Part shown: in pieces, positions 38,954 through 49,391 of the stretch
Layout: each line of letters begins with the position of its first letter
Position numbering within the stretch: position 1 is the first letter of the stretch
Source: an uncultured Chlorobiaceae bacterium
Lineage (GTDB): Bacteria; Bacteroidota; Chlorobiia; Chlorobiales; Chlorobiaceae
DNA length: 64,000 nucleotides
Direction of reading: 5' to 3'
Assembly (NCBI GenBank): GCA_903851385.1
Contig: CAINOC010000091.1
Location: forward strand, 1 to 64,000
The notes under the pieces: generated by a model
Told to the model about the DNA's origin: nothing
Database searches by the model: none
What the model saw: the letters and a program-made list of their open reading frames with translations, nothing else
Translations under genes and position numbers: made by a program

Positions 38954-40225
38954 ATGGACAAGCTTGTCATAAGAGGCGGACGCCGGATCTCCGGCAGCAT
39001 AACTGCCTCAGGTTCAAAAAACACCTCTCTTCCGATCATTGCCGCCACTCTTCTAACAGGACAGGGAACATTCACGCTGCATCATATCCCTGACCTGAAG
39101 GACATTCTCACCTTTACCCAGCTTCTGCATCACCTGGGGGTTGAAACCTCATACTCAGGGAACACGCTAAAGGTTTCATCACGAAATGTGGAAAGTCTGC
39201 AGGCTCCGTATGAACTGGTAAAAAAGATGAGAGCCTCAATCTATGTGCTCGGACCGTTGCTTGCAAGATTCGGTCATGCAAGGGTCTCGCTTCCGGGGGG
39301 ATGTGCTTTCGGACCACGTCCCATAGACCTTCATTTATTGGCTATGGAAAAACTCGGGGCTACGATCACTATTGAAACAGGGTTTATCGATGCAACTGCT
39401 CCTGATGGGAAACTCCATGGCGCCCATATCGATTTTCCCATTTCATCTGTAGGGGCAACAGGGAATGCCGTAATGGCGGCTGTGCTTGCCGAGGGAAGGA
39501 CGACTATCAGCAATGCCGCAGCGGAACCGGAAATTGAAACCCTTTGCAAATTTCTCATTGCCATGGGTGCAACCATCAAGGGAACAGGCACTACCGAACT
39601 TGAAATAGAGGGTACAGATTCACTCAATGCAGTTGAATTTCATAATATTTTTGACCGTATTGAAGCTGGAACACTGCTTGCCGCTGCAGCTATAACCGGC
39701 GGAGATATTACGATAAACGGTGTTGAACCAGAACAGCTGAAAGCTATTCTTAAAAAGTTTGTCCAGGCTGGCTGCAGTGTTGAAACAACTGTCAACAGTG
39801 TTACCCTGAAGAGTAATGGAAAGCTTTTACCGACTGATGTCACGGCAAAACCTTACCCTGCCTTTCCCACCGACATGCAGGCCCAATGGATAGCGCTGAT
39901 GACCCAGGCAGAGGGAACAAGCAATATTACTGACAAAGTCTATCATGAACGATTCAACCATATTCCTGAACTGAACAGACTTGGGGCTCATATAGAAATC
40001 CGGAAAAACCAGGCAATTGTTCATGGGCCACAAAGGCTTTCGGGCACAAAAGTCATGTCGACCGATCTGAGGGCATCAGCCAGCCTTGTTCTTGCCGGGC
40101 TGGTTGCCGCAGGGACAACTGAAGTGCTGAGGGTGTACCATCTGGACCGGGGATATGAGAAAATTGAAGTGAAACTGAACAGCCTGGGAGCTGATATAAG
40201 CCGTGAAAAGTATAACGAGTTTTAA
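38954..40225 (+). CDS. murA: UDP-N-acetylglucosamine 1-carboxyvinyltransferase
   Basis: MurA (423 residues) transfers enolpyruvate to UDP-GlcNAc in the first committed step of peptidoglycan synthesis. The loop [15 protein letters not shown] holds the catalytic Cys117 (the position of Cys115 in E. coli). The opening [16 protein letters not shown] and the closing [19 protein letters not shown] segments are typical. Cys rather than Asp at this site predicts fosfomycin sensitivity. tRNA genes follow 80 bases later. Confidence 0.95.
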   Translation: MDKLVIRGGRRISGSITASGSKNTSLPIIAATLLTGQGTFTLHHIPDLKDILTFTQLLHHLGVETSYSGNTLKVSSRNVESLQAPYELVKKMRASIYVLGPLLARFGHARVSLPGGCAFGPRPIDLHLLAMEKLGATITIETGFIDATAPDGKLHGAHIDFPISSVGATGNAVMAAVLAEGRTTISNAAAEPEIETLCKFLIAMGATIKGTGTTELEIEGTDSLNAVEFHNIFDRIEAGTLLAAAAITGGDITINGVEPEQLKAILKKFVQAGCSVETTVNSVTLKSNGKLLPTDVTAKPYPAFPTDMQAQWIALMTQAEGTSNITDKVYHERFNHIPELNRLGAHIEIRKNQAIVHGPQRLSGTKVMSTDLRASASLVLAGLVAAGTTEVLRVYHLDRGYEKIEVKLNSLGADISREKYNEF

Positions 40226-40304
40226 CCACCGCTAAAAAAAAGATTATTGTTTTGCATATTATCAATGAAACGTTATATTAACTGCCTCTAAAGCCAAGCA
40301 TTGA

Positions 40305-40378
40305 GGGCCCTTAGCTCAGTTGGTCAGAGCAAGCGACTCATAATCGCTGGGTCGTAGGTTCAAGTCCTACAGGGCCCA
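40305..40378 (+). tRNA. tRNA-Ile(CAT), probable lysidine-modified Ile2
   Basis: A complete 74-nt cloverleaf: acceptor GGGCCCT/AGGGCCC, D-arm GCTCAGTTGGTCAGAGC, anticodon arm GCGA-CTCATAA-TCGC with anticodon CAT, and T-arm GTAGGTTCAAGTCCTAC. The anticodon stem and the acceptor resemble tRNA-Ile2 of other bacteria rather than elongator Met, so it probably carries lysidine and reads ATA; this identity is inferred. CCA is not encoded. Confidence 0.9.
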
Positions 40379-40402
40379 CTGGTTGTGAAATAAAAAATAC
40401 CT

Positions 40403-40476
40403 GGCGTGTTCGTCTAGTGGCCCAGGACATCGCCCTCTCAAGGCGAAGATCACGGGTTCGAATCCCGTACACGCTA
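40403..40476 (+). tRNA. tRNA-Glu(CTC)
   Basis: A 74-nt tRNA with acceptor GGCGTGT/ACACGCT, the TTCGTCTAGTGGCCCAGGAC D-region typical of Glu tRNAs, anticodon arm CGCC-CTCTCAA-GGCG (anticodon CTC) and T-arm CGGGTTCGAATCCCG. The CTC isoacceptor is the less common second Glu tRNA. Confidence 0.92.
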
Positions 40477-40484
40477 CAAAAAAA

Positions 40485-40558
40485 GCACCCGTAGCTCAAC
40501 TGGATAGAGTATCTGACTACGAATCAGACGGTTAGAGGTTCGACTCCTCTCGGGTGCA
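40485..40558 (+). tRNA. tRNA-Arg(ACG)
   Basis: A 74-nt tRNA with acceptor GCACCCG/CGGGTGC, D-arm GCTCAACTGGATAGAGT, anticodon arm CTGA-CTACGAA-TCAG (anticodon ACG, A34 usually deaminated to inosine) and T-arm GAGGTTCGACTCCTC. It follows the Glu tRNA by eight bases, probably in one transcript with the two preceding tRNAs. Confidence 0.92.
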
Positions 40559-40721
40559 CCACTCTGAAAAGAGTCGGCATGGCTTTTATCTTCTCTCTCG
40601 CCGATCTCTTCTCCCTGCGTTTCTTCTGACCACGATATTTCCTTTTTCCCCAGCAATACTTTTGTTCAGATAGGGTTGACCGTACCATTGCTGATGTTTC
40701 CGTTTCTGTTCCTGCAGAATT

Positions 40722-40970
40722 AAGGGGACCTCTTTTATTGCTGAGATAAAAGATGGAAGGCGACCTTTACCTGCAGGCTGAAAAGAGCTATCCTCTCTGG
40801 ACAACTTTTGTTTTGTTGGGGTTCAGGAATCACCCCAACCTACAGAGATACCCAACAACTCCTGAAGGTTATCTCTTCACGTGTCGATCACCCCAATCTA
40901 CAGAGCGAAGATAAAGTTTTGATAATCAATTTTTGTAATGCGTCCCATTTGAATAAATAGAGGTGCCCTT
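40722..40970. repeat. MITE-like repeat, copy 2 (terminal inverted repeats)
   Basis: A 249-bp relative of the element at 13937-14120. Ends are AAGGGGACCTCTTTTATTGC and, inward from the right, AAGGGCACCTCTATTTATTC. Flanking TTAA on both sides (TTAAGGGG... and ...CCCTTAA) may be part of the ends or a TTAA target duplication. It keeps the GTTGGGGT/ACCCCAAC hairpin and the right-end block GATAAAGTTTTGATAATCAA; two internal stretches are longer than in copy 1. It lies between the tRNA-Arg and tRNA-Gln genes. Confidence 0.7.
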
Positions 40971-41078
40971 AAATTGCCGGATTAACAATTGTCATTGAGC
41001 TTCTTTTCTCTTTTCTTTAAGAAAAAAGAAAAAAAGGGAATTGGAATAATTAATTTTTTAATATATTCTCAACGCTAT

Positions 41079-41151
41079 TGAGGAGTGGCCAAATTGGTAA
41101 GGCACCTGATTCTGGATCAGACAATTGCAGGTTCGAGTCCTGCCTCCTCAG
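41079..41151 (+). tRNA. tRNA-Gln(CTG)
   Basis: A 73-nt tRNA with acceptor TGAGGAG/CTCCTCA, the GGCCAAATTGGTAAGGC D-arm typical of Gln, anticodon loop TTCTGGA (anticodon CTG) and T-arm GCAGGTTCGAGTCCTGC. The anticodon stem has one mismatched outer pair. A strong terminator follows at 41160. Confidence 0.9.
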
Positions 41152-41159
41152 CAAAAAAA

Positions 41160-41191
41160 GACACAGTTAAACCAACTGTGTCTTTTTTTTT
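41160..41191 (+). terminator. Strong terminator after tRNA-Gln
   Basis: A perfect 9-bp stem GACACAGTT/AACTGTGTC with an AAACC loop is followed by nine Ts (41183-41191). The A-run before the stem means it could also act on the other strand. Confidence 0.88.
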
Positions 41192-41206
41192 ACCTGAAAT
41201 TTCAAT

Positions 41207-41243
41207 TAAAAAAAAAGAGACAGAACTTTAGTTCTGTCTCTTT
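41207..41243 (-). terminator. Strong terminator of the Ala/Pro lipoprotein gene
   Basis: A 14-bp perfect inverted repeat (41214-41227 with 41230-41243; AGAGACAGAACT core) followed on the minus strand by a run of Ts. It faces the tRNA-Gln terminator, so the two form a tight convergent terminator pair. Confidence 0.85.
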
Positions 41244-41271
41244 AGCGATAAGAGCCCGAATAAACGGAAAC

Positions 41272-41502
41272 TTATTTTGCAGGTGCTGCTGGTGCTTCTG
41301 CTGCAGGTGCGGCTGGTGCTGCAGGTGCTGCAGGTGCTGCCTCTGCTGCTGGTGCTGCAGGTGCGGCTGGTGCTGCTGGTGCTGCCTCTGCTGCTGGTGC
41401 TGCAGGTGCTGCAGGTGCTTCTGCAGGAGCTTCAGTTTTTTTTGCACAGCCTACGAAAGAAACTGAGCTTAAAAGAAAGAGGAATACGAGAAATTTTTTC
41501 AT
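41272..41502 (-). CDS. Small lipoprotein with Ala/Pro repeat
   Basis: A 76-residue predicted lipoprotein: signal KKFLVFLFLLSSVSFVGC with the lipobox cysteine at residue 19, then KKTEAP and a nearly pure Ala/Pro/Glu repeat (units of EAPAAPAAPAA type) to the end. The repeat is likely extended and flexible, as in spacers that cross the periplasm. ATG 41502 is chosen because the signal peptide begins there; a longer frame to 41544 adds residues before the signal. The gene ends in its own terminator and is convergent with tRNA-Gln. Confidence 0.8.
   Translation of the reverse strand: MKKFLVFLFLLSSVSFVGCAKKTEAPAEAPAAPAAPAAEAAPAAPAAPAAPAAEAAPAAPAAPAAPAAEAPAAPAK
41281..41432. repeat. Tandem GCT/GCA-rich codon repeat within the lipoprotein gene
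   Basis: Repeated units of GGTGCTGCAGGTGC(T/G)GC type run through the coding region, with two larger units (GCTGCCTCTGCTGCTGGTG) repeated at 41337 and 41382. Such repeats slip easily, so the length of the Ala/Pro tail may vary between strains. Confidence 0.75.
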
Positions 41503-41594
41503 TGCAGGATATGATTTTTGTTGTTTGATAATTGACAGCTTCATCAGCTCTCGAATATTAAAAAAAAACAGCGACTTTTCAAAAGACTACTGTA

Positions 41595-41629
41595 TGGCGG
41601 AATATGCAAAATATTTCGATATCCCGCCA
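41595..41629. other. Inverted repeat between acnB and the lipoprotein gene
   Basis: TGGCGGAATAT (41595-41605) pairs with ATATCCCGCCA (41619-41629), with one G-T pair. On the minus strand it follows acnB but has only a weak T-run after it, so termination of acnB is possible but not certain. Confidence 0.45.
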
Positions 41630-41644
41630 CAATAAATGTTTTTT

Positions 41645-44215
41645 TCACTCTACAAGCATCTCTAATTCCGCTTTTTCAAGCTCATCAAAATTCAAATAGC
41701 GATATATGTTTTCTTCCTTTTCACCGCTAAGATGCCGGGAAAAAACCTCCATATATTCTGCTTTGTTGGGCAGATGACCAAGAAGCGCCGAGAGTGCCGC
41801 AAGCTCCGCTGACCCAAGATATACCTGTGCGCCTGTACCCATACGGTTATCAAAATTTCTCGTACTGGTTGAAAAAACTACTGCATTATCGGCAACTCTT
41901 GCCTGGTTACCCATACAGAGCGAACAGCCTGGAGGCTCAATACGGGCTCCTGAGGCGCCGAAGACTGAATAGTAACCTTCCTCGGTAAGTTTTTTCATAT
42001 CCATCTTCGTAGGAGGTACAATCCAGAGTTTGACCGGCACAGCTCCCCTGTTCCTTAAAATCTCACCGAGAGCCCTGAAATGGCCGATATTGGTCATACA
42101 GCTGCCGACAAAGACTTCATCGATCACTTTAGGTCTCTTTTCATCACGAAGAACTTCGGTGAGCGTCATGACATCATCAGGATCGTTAGGACAGGCAAGA
42201 ATAGGTTCCGTGATTGCATTCATATCAATCTCGATAACTTCTGCGTACTCTGCATCGGCATCGGGTTCAAGAAGAGATGGTCTTTTAAGCCAGGCCTGCA
42301 TTTTTCCGATGCGGCGTTTCAGGGTGTCTGCGTCACCGTAGCCCTCTTCAATCATCTGCTGGAGCAAAGTGATGTTAGAGCTGAGGTATTCAATTACAGG
42401 CTCTTTATCGAGGCGTACTGTACATGCTGCCGCACTGCGTTCAGCAGAGGCATCACTGAGCTCAAACGCCTGCTCCACCTTGAGCCCGGGCAATCCTTCA
42501 ATTTCAAGAATACGTCCGGCAAAAACATTTTTCTTGCCTTTCTTTTCGACGGTCAACAACCCGCGTTTGATCGCAACGTATGGAATGGCATTGACAAGAT
42601 CACGCAAGGTGATTCCCGGCTGGAGTTTACCTGAAAAACGCACAAGCACCGATTCGGGAACATTAAGAGGCATTGTTCCTGTAACTCCGGCAAACGCTAC
42701 AAGACCAGATCCGGCAGGAAAGGATATACCGATTGGAAAGCGTGTGTGTGAATCGGCACCGGTACCGAGAGTATCGGGCAGTACCATACGGTTGAGCCAT
42801 GTGTGAATTACCCCGTCACCCGGTTTAAGCGAAACACCTCCCCTGCTCTGGATAAAGTAGGGCAGACTGCGATGCATTTTAATATCGGAAGGCTTCGGAT
42901 AGGCCGAGGTATGACAGAAGCTCTGCATCAGGAGATCAGCACTGAAACTGAGCGCTGCGAATTCCTTGACTTCATCGCGGGTCATAGCTCCCGTGGTATC
43001 CTGTGAACCGACAGTCAGCGTTTCAGGTTCGACATACATGCCCGGACGTACACCCGGTAAGCCGCATGCCTTGCCAATCATTTTCTGCGCAAGCGTGTAG
43101 CCTTTACCGGTATCAACAGGCTGTTCCGGTCGAATAAAAATTGAATCCTCACCTAGTCCGAGAGCTGTCCTGGCTTTTCTGGTGAGAGTTCGACCAATAA
43201 TGAGAGGAATACGTCCTCCAGCACGAACTTCGTCAGAAATCGTGTTTGGCGAAAGTTCGAAACGGGATATAACCACTCCCTGCTTCTCTACCCTTCCGTC
43301 AAAAAGATAGAGATCAATAACATCTCCCATCTCCATTGCGGTGACATCAGTCTGGATGGGCAATGCACCGGAATCCTCTGCTGTATTGAAAAATATTGGT
43401 GCTATAGTACTTCCAAGAACTACACCTGCAGTCCGTTTATTCGGAACTGCCGGAATATCATTCCCCAGATGCCACTGAACAGAGTTGATTCCGGACTTCC
43501 TGCTTGATCCAGTGCCGACGACATCGCCTACGTAGGCAAGCGGATGGCCTTTTTCTTTCAATTTCGTAATAGTTCCGATTGGATCGGTCATTTTGGAGCC
43601 AAGCATACAGAGGGCGTGCAGAGGAATATCGCTGCGGGTAAATGCTTCACTGGCTGGAGAGAGGTCGTCGGTATTGGTTTCACCTGGCACCTTGAAAACC
43701 GTCAGTGTCATTTTTTCTGGAAGAAGCGGTTTGGTGGTAAACCATTCTGCATCTGCCCATGATTTAAGCACTTCTTCGGCATATTTGTTATTTTTTGAAA
43801 GGTTGACGACGACATCAAACATGTCGTAGACCAGCAGGGTCTTTTTTAATACAATAGCCGACTCACTACATATTGCAGGGTCTTTATGACTTAATGCGTC
43901 GACAAGGGGCTTGACGTTATAACCACCAAGCATTGTTCCCAATATTCTGACAGCTTCGATAGCAGTGATAACACTACAGGAAATATCCCCTTTGACAATA
44001 CCGTCAAGAAACGCAGCTTTTTCAAACGCAGCATCGTCAACACCCGGACTGATATGCTCGAGAAATAACTCAAGCAGATACTCTTTTTCCTGAACGTTAT
44101 CCTGCCGTAAAAGATCGATAAGCAAGCGGGCCTGCTCGGCAGTTAACGGTAAAGGGGGAATACAAAGCCCGGCTCGCTCTTCGGTATGCGCACGATATTG
44201 TTCTACAAGACTCAT
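41645..44215 (-). CDS. acnB: Aconitate hydratase B
   Basis: An 856-residue AcnB that interconverts citrate and isocitrate. In green sulfur bacteria this step is part of the reductive TCA cycle used for carbon fixation. The N-terminal HEAT-like and swivel domains (with [12 protein letters not shown], SxxK-type) precede the catalytic domains, as in AcnB and unlike AcnA. The cluster cysteines are visible in [12 protein letters not shown] and [23 protein letters not shown] is the substrate loop. The gene stands alone; 248 bases separate it from queA, and these contain the promoter. Confidence 0.94.
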   Translation of the reverse strand: MSLVEQYRAHTEERAGLCIPPLPLTAEQARLLIDLLRQDNVQEKEYLLELFLEHISPGVDDAAFEKAAFLDGIVKGDISCSVITAIEAVRILGTMLGGYNVKPLVDALSHKDPAICSESAIVLKKTLLVYDMFDVVVNLSKNNKYAEEVLKSWADAEWFTTKPLLPEKMTLTVFKVPGETNTDDLSPASEAFTRSDIPLHALCMLGSKMTDPIGTITKLKEKGHPLAYVGDVVGTGSSRKSGINSVQWHLGNDIPAVPNKRTAGVVLGSTIAPIFFNTAEDSGALPIQTDVTAMEMGDVIDLYLFDGRVEKQGVVISRFELSPNTISDEVRAGGRIPLIIGRTLTRKARTALGLGEDSIFIRPEQPVDTGKGYTLAQKMIGKACGLPGVRPGMYVEPETLTVGSQDTTGAMTRDEVKEFAALSFSADLLMQSFCHTSAYPKPSDIKMHRSLPYFIQSRGGVSLKPGDGVIHTWLNRMVLPDTLGTGADSHTRFPIGISFPAGSGLVAFAGVTGTMPLNVPESVLVRFSGKLQPGITLRDLVNAIPYVAIKRGLLTVEKKGKKNVFAGRILEIEGLPGLKVEQAFELSDASAERSAAACTVRLDKEPVIEYLSSNITLLQQMIEEGYGDADTLKRRIGKMQAWLKRPSLLEPDADAEYAEVIEIDMNAITEPILACPNDPDDVMTLTEVLRDEKRPKVIDEVFVGSCMTNIGHFRALGEILRNRGAVPVKLWIVPPTKMDMKKLTEEGYYSVFGASGARIEPPGCSLCMGNQARVADNAVVFSTSTRNFDNRMGTGAQVYLGSAELAALSALLGHLPNKAEYMEVFSRHLSGEKEENIYRYLNFDELEKAELEMLVE

Positions 44216-44463
44216 AAGGAAAATCTCCCAGTGTTATGGATGTTAAAACGAAGGTGTTATACAAAAAAAATGAATAGCAGGGGGAAAACGCGCGGGCGAT
44301 CCCACAATAACCCAACGATAAAAATACCACCCCGTACTTTTAAAACCAAAATAACCAACCCTGCTCTTCGCGTAAATACCGAAGTTCTTTAGGCAGAAAA
44401 CAAGGTTATGCTTGTTTCTTTACGTGGAAGGGATAAACAGGAAGATTGGATGAAAAAAAATAA

Positions 44464-45489
44464 CTAGAGAATCAACATGCTGTCGCCATAACTGAGGAAA
44501 TTATAACCCTCCAGAAGCGCCTCATTGTAGGCTTTCTGCAGATTACCATGGCCTGCCAAAGCCGCTGTGAGCATCAGCACTGTAGACCGGGGTGCATGAA
44601 AATTGGTAAGCAGTAGATCGATAACACGAAATTGATACCCTGGATAAATAAAAATATCTGCCTCGCCGGTAAGCGGCGCGTCACCCGAAAAAGCCGTAAT
44701 GCTCGCACTGGCATGTTCGAGGGCCCTGGTAACGGTAGTCCCTACAGCAACAACTCTTCCTCCTGCGGCTTTGGTGCGGCGAATTTTGTCAACTGTACTG
44801 GGCGGAATAGAGTAAAACTCACGATGCATGACATGCTCTTCAAACGAATCGACCCTGATGGGAAGAAAAGTGCCAAGACCGACATGGAGAGCGAGAGATG
44901 CAATATCGACGCCCTGGAGTTGAAGCTTTTCAAACAGCTCCCCGGTCATATTCAGTGAGGCTGTAGGAGCAGCAACGGAACCCGGCAGTTCAGCAAAAAC
45001 CGTCTGGTAGCGCTCCTGGTCAATTGCTTCAGCATCGCGCTTGAGATATGGCGGAATGGGTACTGCCCCGAAATGCTCGAAAAGATCGCTTAACGATCCG
45101 TCTCCGGAAACAGAAATACGGGCAATCCCCTGATCAACAATCTCTGTAACAGCCAGTTCTCTGTTGTGCGTGATGAGCGTATCGCCTTTTTTCAACCTAC
45201 CACGGTAAAGAACCATACTTTGCTCGTCTCGATGCTTTTCAAGAAGCATCAGCTCAATCCTGCCCCCTGTTTGCTTGTTGGCAAATAACCTTGCCCGAAC
45301 TACCCTGGTGTTATTGAGCAAAAGCAGATCGCCTTCTTTCAAAAAAGTATCCAAACCGGCGTACCGGGCATGCTCGATACCGCCTGAGCGGCTGTTGAGC
45401 ACCAGAAGACGGGTTGAACCTCTCTCCAGAGGAGGATATTTGGCAATCTTTTCTTCAGGCAGTTCGTAATCAAAGTCTGCGACTCTCAT
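44464..45489 (-). CDS. queA: S-adenosylmethionine:tRNA ribosyltransferase-isomerase
   Basis: QueA (341 residues) adds the cyclopentene ring to preQ1 in tRNA to give epoxyqueuosine. It opens with [19 protein letters not shown] and has the DRYQTVFA-like [19 protein letters not shown] loop, [11 protein letters not shown] and [18 protein letters not shown]. The start ATG overlaps the hisD stop by four bases (ATGA). queC, an earlier step of the same pathway, is at 59822-60502. Confidence 0.94.
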   Translation of the reverse strand: MRVADFDYELPEEKIAKYPPLERGSTRLLVLNSRSGGIEHARYAGLDTFLKEGDLLLLNNTRVVRARLFANKQTGGRIELMLLEKHRDEQSMVLYRGRLKKGDTLITHNRELAVTEIVDQGIARISVSGDGSLSDLFEHFGAVPIPPYLKRDAEAIDQERYQTVFAELPGSVAAPTASLNMTGELFEKLQLQGVDIASLALHVGLGTFLPIRVDSFEEHVMHREFYSIPPSTVDKIRRTKAAGGRVVAVGTTVTRALEHASASITAFSGDAPLTGEADIFIYPGYQFRVIDLLLTNFHAPRSTVLMLTAALAGHGNLQKAYNEALLEGYNFLSYGDSMLIL

Positions 45490-46772
45490 AGCACTCTCAA
45501 TCTTGCCCGGACAGCTTCGGCATGGGCCTGAAGCCCTTCATAATCGGCAAAAGAGGCAATTTTTTCTCCACTCGAACGCAATTGCTGCTTCGACCAGGAG
45601 ATAATCGACGTATGCTTGACAAAGTCACGAACCGAAAGTGGTGAGAAAAATCTTGCTGTTCCGTTGGTTGGAAGCGTATGGTTTGGCCCGGCAAAATAAT
45701 CACCGACCGTTTCGCAGGAATAACTTCCCATGAAAATAGCACCGGCATGGTGTATTCCGGGAAGAATATCCCAGGGATGTTGAACATGCAGTTCAAGATG
45801 TTCAGGGGCTATCATGTCAGAGACCATGCACGCTTCTTCAAGAGAGTCCACAAGGACAATGGCTCCATTATGCTGCAGCGATAATGCAATTATATCGTGT
45901 CGAAGCATTCCAGGGAGGCGTGTTTCTGCGTACTCCCTTACGGAAGCTGCCAATACCGAAGAGGTAGTGATAAGCACCGCTGAGGCATCGGGGTCGTGCT
46001 CAGCCTGGGCAAACATGTCGAGCACGATAAATTCCGGATTGGCCGATTCATCAGCAATAATAACGACCTCAGAAGGGCCGGCTATACTGTCAATGGAAAC
46101 ATGACCAAAGACCTGTTTTTTTGCCAGTGCGACGTATTTGTTACCGGGGCCGGTAATTATATCGACCTTCGGTATTGTCTCTGTGCCATAGGCAAAAGCC
46201 GCTATTGCCTGAGCTCCGCCGATTTTGTAGACACTGCCAATGCCCGCAACCGAAGCCGCTGCAAGAATATTGGGATTGACTTCTCCCTTCGTGTCACAGG
46301 GAGTGGTGATAAAAATGTCTTTAACTCCGGCCACTTTTGCCGGCGCCGCATTCATCAGGAGCGAAGATGGATAGGATGCCTTGCCACCCGGCACATAGAG
46401 CAGAGCTTTTTCCATGGGGGTTACCCGCTGGCCGAGAATCACACCTCCTTCGGCTTCATAAAAAAAACTTTTTTCCACTTCGTGCTGATGAAAACGAATA
46501 ATATTGCGATACGCCTCTTCAAGCACCTGAAGAAATGAGGAATCTGCGTGGTTATATGCATGTTGTATTTCATCGGGGGAAACCCGCATATCCTCAAGCC
46601 GGATACCCTGAAAGCGCTCTGTGTAGCGCAGCACCGCAGCGTCGCCATTCTGGCGCACATCCTGCAGAATTTCATCAACAGTAGACTGGACTGAAGCATC
46701 AAAAGTGACACTTCTCTGCAATTGTTCTTTTAAGGCTGAACTGTCTTCAGCAAAACGATAGAGGGGCAGCAC
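45486..46772 (-). CDS. hisD: Histidinol dehydrogenase
   Basis: HisD (428 residues) catalyses the last two steps of histidine synthesis. Typical stretches are [54 protein letters not shown] and [15 protein letters not shown]. The GxNHTLPT loop reads [14 protein letters not shown]. It is separate from other his genes and forms an overlapping pair with queA. Confidence 0.94.
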   Translation of the reverse strand: MLPLYRFAEDSSALKEQLQRSVTFDASVQSTVDEILQDVRQNGDAAVLRYTERFQGIRLEDMRVSPDEIQHAYNHADSSFLQVLEEAYRNIIRFHQHEVEKSFFYEAEGGVILGQRVTPMEKALLYVPGGKASYPSSLLMNAAPAKVAGVKDIFITTPCDTKGEVNPNILAAASVAGIGSVYKIGGAQAIAAFAYGTETIPKVDIITGPGNKYVALAKKQVFGHVSIDSIAGPSEVVIIADESANPEFIVLDMFAQAEHDPDASAVLITTSSVLAASVREYAETRLPGMLRHDIIALSLQHNGAIVLVDSLEEACMVSDMIAPEHLELHVQHPWDILPGIHHAGAIFMGSYSCETVGDYFAGPNHTLPTNGTARFFSPLSVRDFVKHTSIISWSKQQLRSSGEKIASFADYEGLQAHAEAVRARLRVL

Positions 46773-47025
46773 TTTTTAGTGATTATTGTTTATCTGGCTT
46801 CAAAAAATTCATAGTACCAATGTACTCAATAGCTATATTTATAGAAACCCCGATCCAATCAACAGAAAAGAGGATAAAAAGCTAAAAAAAGCAGCATCAG
46901 AACGCTCTTTTCATTTGAAAAAAAAGTTCCATTAACTACCTTAAGGGTTCAGTTTAAACCTTGGAATATAGCCTGAATCAGCTCCTTTCCAAGCCACTAT
47001 GAGTTACACACAGAACCATGTTAAC

Positions 47026-48054
47026 ATGAGCTTTTTCAGTAATCTGTTCAGAGATATCGCCATTGATCTTGGAACGGCAAATACATTGATTTTTATCAGG
47101 GGCAAAGGCGTTGTTTTAAATGAACCGTCAATTGTCGCCCGCGAGCGCAATACTGGAAAAATTGTGGCAATAGGGCATGAAGCGCTGCTCATGCATGAAA
47201 AAACCCATCCCGGAATTATCACCATACGGCCACTTGCCAGTGGTGTAATTGCTGACTATGAAGCAACTGAAGAGTTGATTAAAGGGCTGATCAATAAAAC
47301 GAAAACTCAATTTTCATTCGGCATCCGGCGAATGGTTATCGGCATTCCTTCAGGTATCACCGAGGTTGAAAAACGCGCTGTACGAGACTCTGCTGAACAT
47401 GTTGGTGCCAAAGAGGTGTATCTTGTTACGGAACCAATGGCTGCGGCAATCGGTATCGGACTTGATGTCAAGGAACCGATGGGAAATATGATTGTAGATA
47501 TCGGTGGCGGAACAACTGAAATTGCCGTTATTTCACTCGGCGGCATTGCATCCGGTGAATCGTTGCGTGTGGCTGGAACCGATATCACCAACGCAATTAT
47601 CCGACACTTCCGCAAAGCATACAATCTGGCAATTGGCGAACGCACAGCTGAGGATGTTAAAATTAAAATTGCGTCAGCCTACAAGCTTGAAAAGGAAATG
47701 ACCATGATGGTAAGGGGCAGAAACCTTGTGACTGCTTTGCCTGAAGAGCGGGAGATCAACTCTGCCACTATCAGGGAAGCCATTGCGACCCCGATCAGCC
47801 AGATCATCACGTCGATTAAAAAAAGTCTTGAGGTTACCAAACCTGAACTGTCGGCCGATATTCTCGATCGCGGCCTCTTTTTGGCCGGAGGCGGAGCTCT
47901 CATCAAGGGGCTTGACAAAAAAATCAATGAGGAAACAAAACTTGCCGTGCATATCAGCGAAGATCCACTGACTGCAGTGGCAAGAGGAACCGGAGAGGTA
48001 CTGGAAAACCTTGAAAAGTACCGCACCGTGCTTCTTTCGACCAAGCGCTACTGA
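47026..48054 (+). CDS. mreB: Rod shape-determining protein MreB (actin-like)
   Basis: A 342-residue bacterial actin with phosphate-1 motif DIAIDLGTANTLIF, phosphate-2 IVDIGGGTTEIAVISLGG and the adenosine motif LAGGGALIKGLD. MreB directs lateral wall growth. ATG 47026 (MSFFSNLFRD) matches the family N-terminus; an upstream ATG 46999 would add nine residues and neither has a clear ribosome site. It is separated by about 20 kb from mreC-mreD-mrdA. It is convergent with bshA with only 14 bases between stops. Confidence 0.93.
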   Translation: MSFFSNLFRDIAIDLGTANTLIFIRGKGVVLNEPSIVARERNTGKIVAIGHEALLMHEKTHPGIITIRPLASGVIADYEATEELIKGLINKTKTQFSFGIRRMVIGIPSGITEVEKRAVRDSAEHVGAKEVYLVTEPMAAAIGIGLDVKEPMGNMIVDIGGGTTEIAVISLGGIASGESLRVAGTDITNAIIRHFRKAYNLAIGERTAEDVKIKIASAYKLEKEMTMMVRGRNLVTALPEEREINSATIREAIATPISQIITSIKKSLEVTKPELSADILDRGLFLAGGGALIKGLDKKINEETKLAVHISEDPLTAVARGTGEVLENLEKYRTVLLSTKRY

Positions 48055-48068
48055 AAAGAATCAAGCCC

Positions 48069-49205
48069 TTACTCCTCGTCAAGAAGCCTTGTATAATACC
48101 TTTCATACTGTTCAACAAGCGAAGCTGTCTCGTAGTGCTTCGCTTGCTGGACGCACGCTTCGGAACATGCCATCCAGTGAGCATCATCAGTGAGCAGAAG
48201 AAAGGCTTTTTCGGTCATACCCTCAATATCGCCAGGGGGAAGAAGATAGCCATGACGACCTGGAACGATAAATTCGGGAAACCCTCCGGCATTGGTGGCA
48301 ATAACCGGCACTCCGCAGGCCATGGCCTCGAGAGCAGCAAGTCCGAATGATTCCACATTACTCGGCATAAGCATAAGATCGGCAATAGAGAGAAGCGGGA
48401 CAATGTCGTCAAGCTTGCCGAGGAACCTGACCCTGCCAGTAATTCCCAGCTCGCGCACGAGAATCTCCGATTCACTTCGTTCCGGCCCATCTCCGACAAG
48501 AAGAAGCGTGGCATCAAGACGTTTGGTTAACGCATCAAATATCCGGATAATGTCACTGATACACTTCACCGGTCTGAAATTGGAGATATGAATAACAATT
48601 TTTTCATCCTTGATTCCGAGCTGTTCGCGGATTTCTTGTTTTGGAGTACGGAAGAATAGCGAGGTATCAACAAAATTGGGAATAACCGTGATCTCCTTTT
48701 TGGGGCTGAACATTCTGACAGTTTCATCCTTCAGATACTTGGAAACCGATGTTACCCCGTCAGACTTGTTGATGGCCAGTCGCACAACATCCTCCATCCC
48801 GCGATCAGCACCCACAACCGTAATATCTGTGCCATGCAGCGTGGTGGCGAGCTTGAAACACTTTGAGAGGGTACACTTGTCCTCAAGAATCTGACGGGCC
48901 AACATCGCGCTTAGGGCATGAGGAATAGCATAATGAGCATGCACAATATCCAGCTTGTCATAATAGGCGACCTCAGCAATTTTAGAGGCAAGGCCAAGTG
49001 AATAAAAAGAACACTCAAACAGAGGATAATGGTTTAAGTCAACCTCATGGTAGAATATGTTTTTTGAAAAAGTACCAAGCCGAAAAGGTACCGACTGACT
49101 GAAAAAATGAACAGTGTGACCTTTGGCCGCCAGCGCCTTGCCAAGTTCAGTTGCAACTGCCCCGCTTCCGCCATAGGTGGGATGACATATAATGCCTATT
49201 TTCAT
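48069..49205 (-). CDS. bshA: BshA-type N-acetyl-alpha-D-glucosaminyl L-malate synthase
   Basis: A 378-residue GT4 glycosyltransferase. The opening GIICHPTYGGSGAVATELG, HAHYAIPHA, TLHGTDITVVG and the ESFGLAALEAMACGVPV UDP-sugar loop match BshA, which starts bacillithiol synthesis from UDP-GlcNAc and L-malate. Green sulfur bacteria are known to make N-methyl-bacillithiol. The other pathway genes are not in the window. Confidence 0.9.
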   Translation of the reverse strand: MKIGIICHPTYGGSGAVATELGKALAAKGHTVHFFSQSVPFRLGTFSKNIFYHEVDLNHYPLFECSFYSLGLASKIAEVAYYDKLDIVHAHYAIPHALSAMLARQILEDKCTLSKCFKLATTLHGTDITVVGADRGMEDVVRLAINKSDGVTSVSKYLKDETVRMFSPKKEITVIPNFVDTSLFFRTPKQEIREQLGIKDEKIVIHISNFRPVKCISDIIRIFDALTKRLDATLLLVGDGPERSESEILVRELGITGRVRFLGKLDDIVPLLSIADLMLMPSNVESFGLAALEAMACGVPVIATNAGGFPEFIVPGRHGYLLPPGDIEGMTEKAFLLLTDDAHWMACSEACVQQAKHYETASLVEQYERYYTRLLDEE

Positions 49206-49352
49206 AGATGACGTATTTTACCATTTATCGTTTTTTGCTGAGGTAGCTGATAAGGTAAGCCAAATAGAGAGAGATTTGCAATTCGATTGAGCGGCAGTTT
49301 TGTTGGAAAGCAACGTCAAAGGAAATATGAGGTTAACGGCAGGGAGTAAACT

Positions 49353-49391
49353 ACTACTAAGGTTTCAAGTGGGGCTTGAAACCTTAGTAGT
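49353..49391. other. Perfect 17-bp inverted repeat (hairpin)
   Basis: ACTACTAAGGTTTCAAG (49353-49369) and its exact reverse complement (49375-49391) flank a five-base loop TGGGG. There is no T-run on either side, so it is not a standard terminator. On the minus strand TGGACTTGCA precedes it, the same ten bases that begin the IS3-like end near position 140 and at 50435. It lies between the PEP-CTERM gene and bshA. Confidence 0.85.

Noticed and set aside
40305-40378. tRNA with CAT anticodon as elongator or initiator Met
   Set aside because: The anticodon stem and acceptor resemble tRNA-Ile2; initiator features such as three G-C pairs in the anticodon stem are absent. Lysidine modification cannot be seen in DNA.
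41281-41432. Repeat array as CRISPR
   Set aside because: The units are contiguous codon repeats inside a lipoprotein gene, with no spacers.
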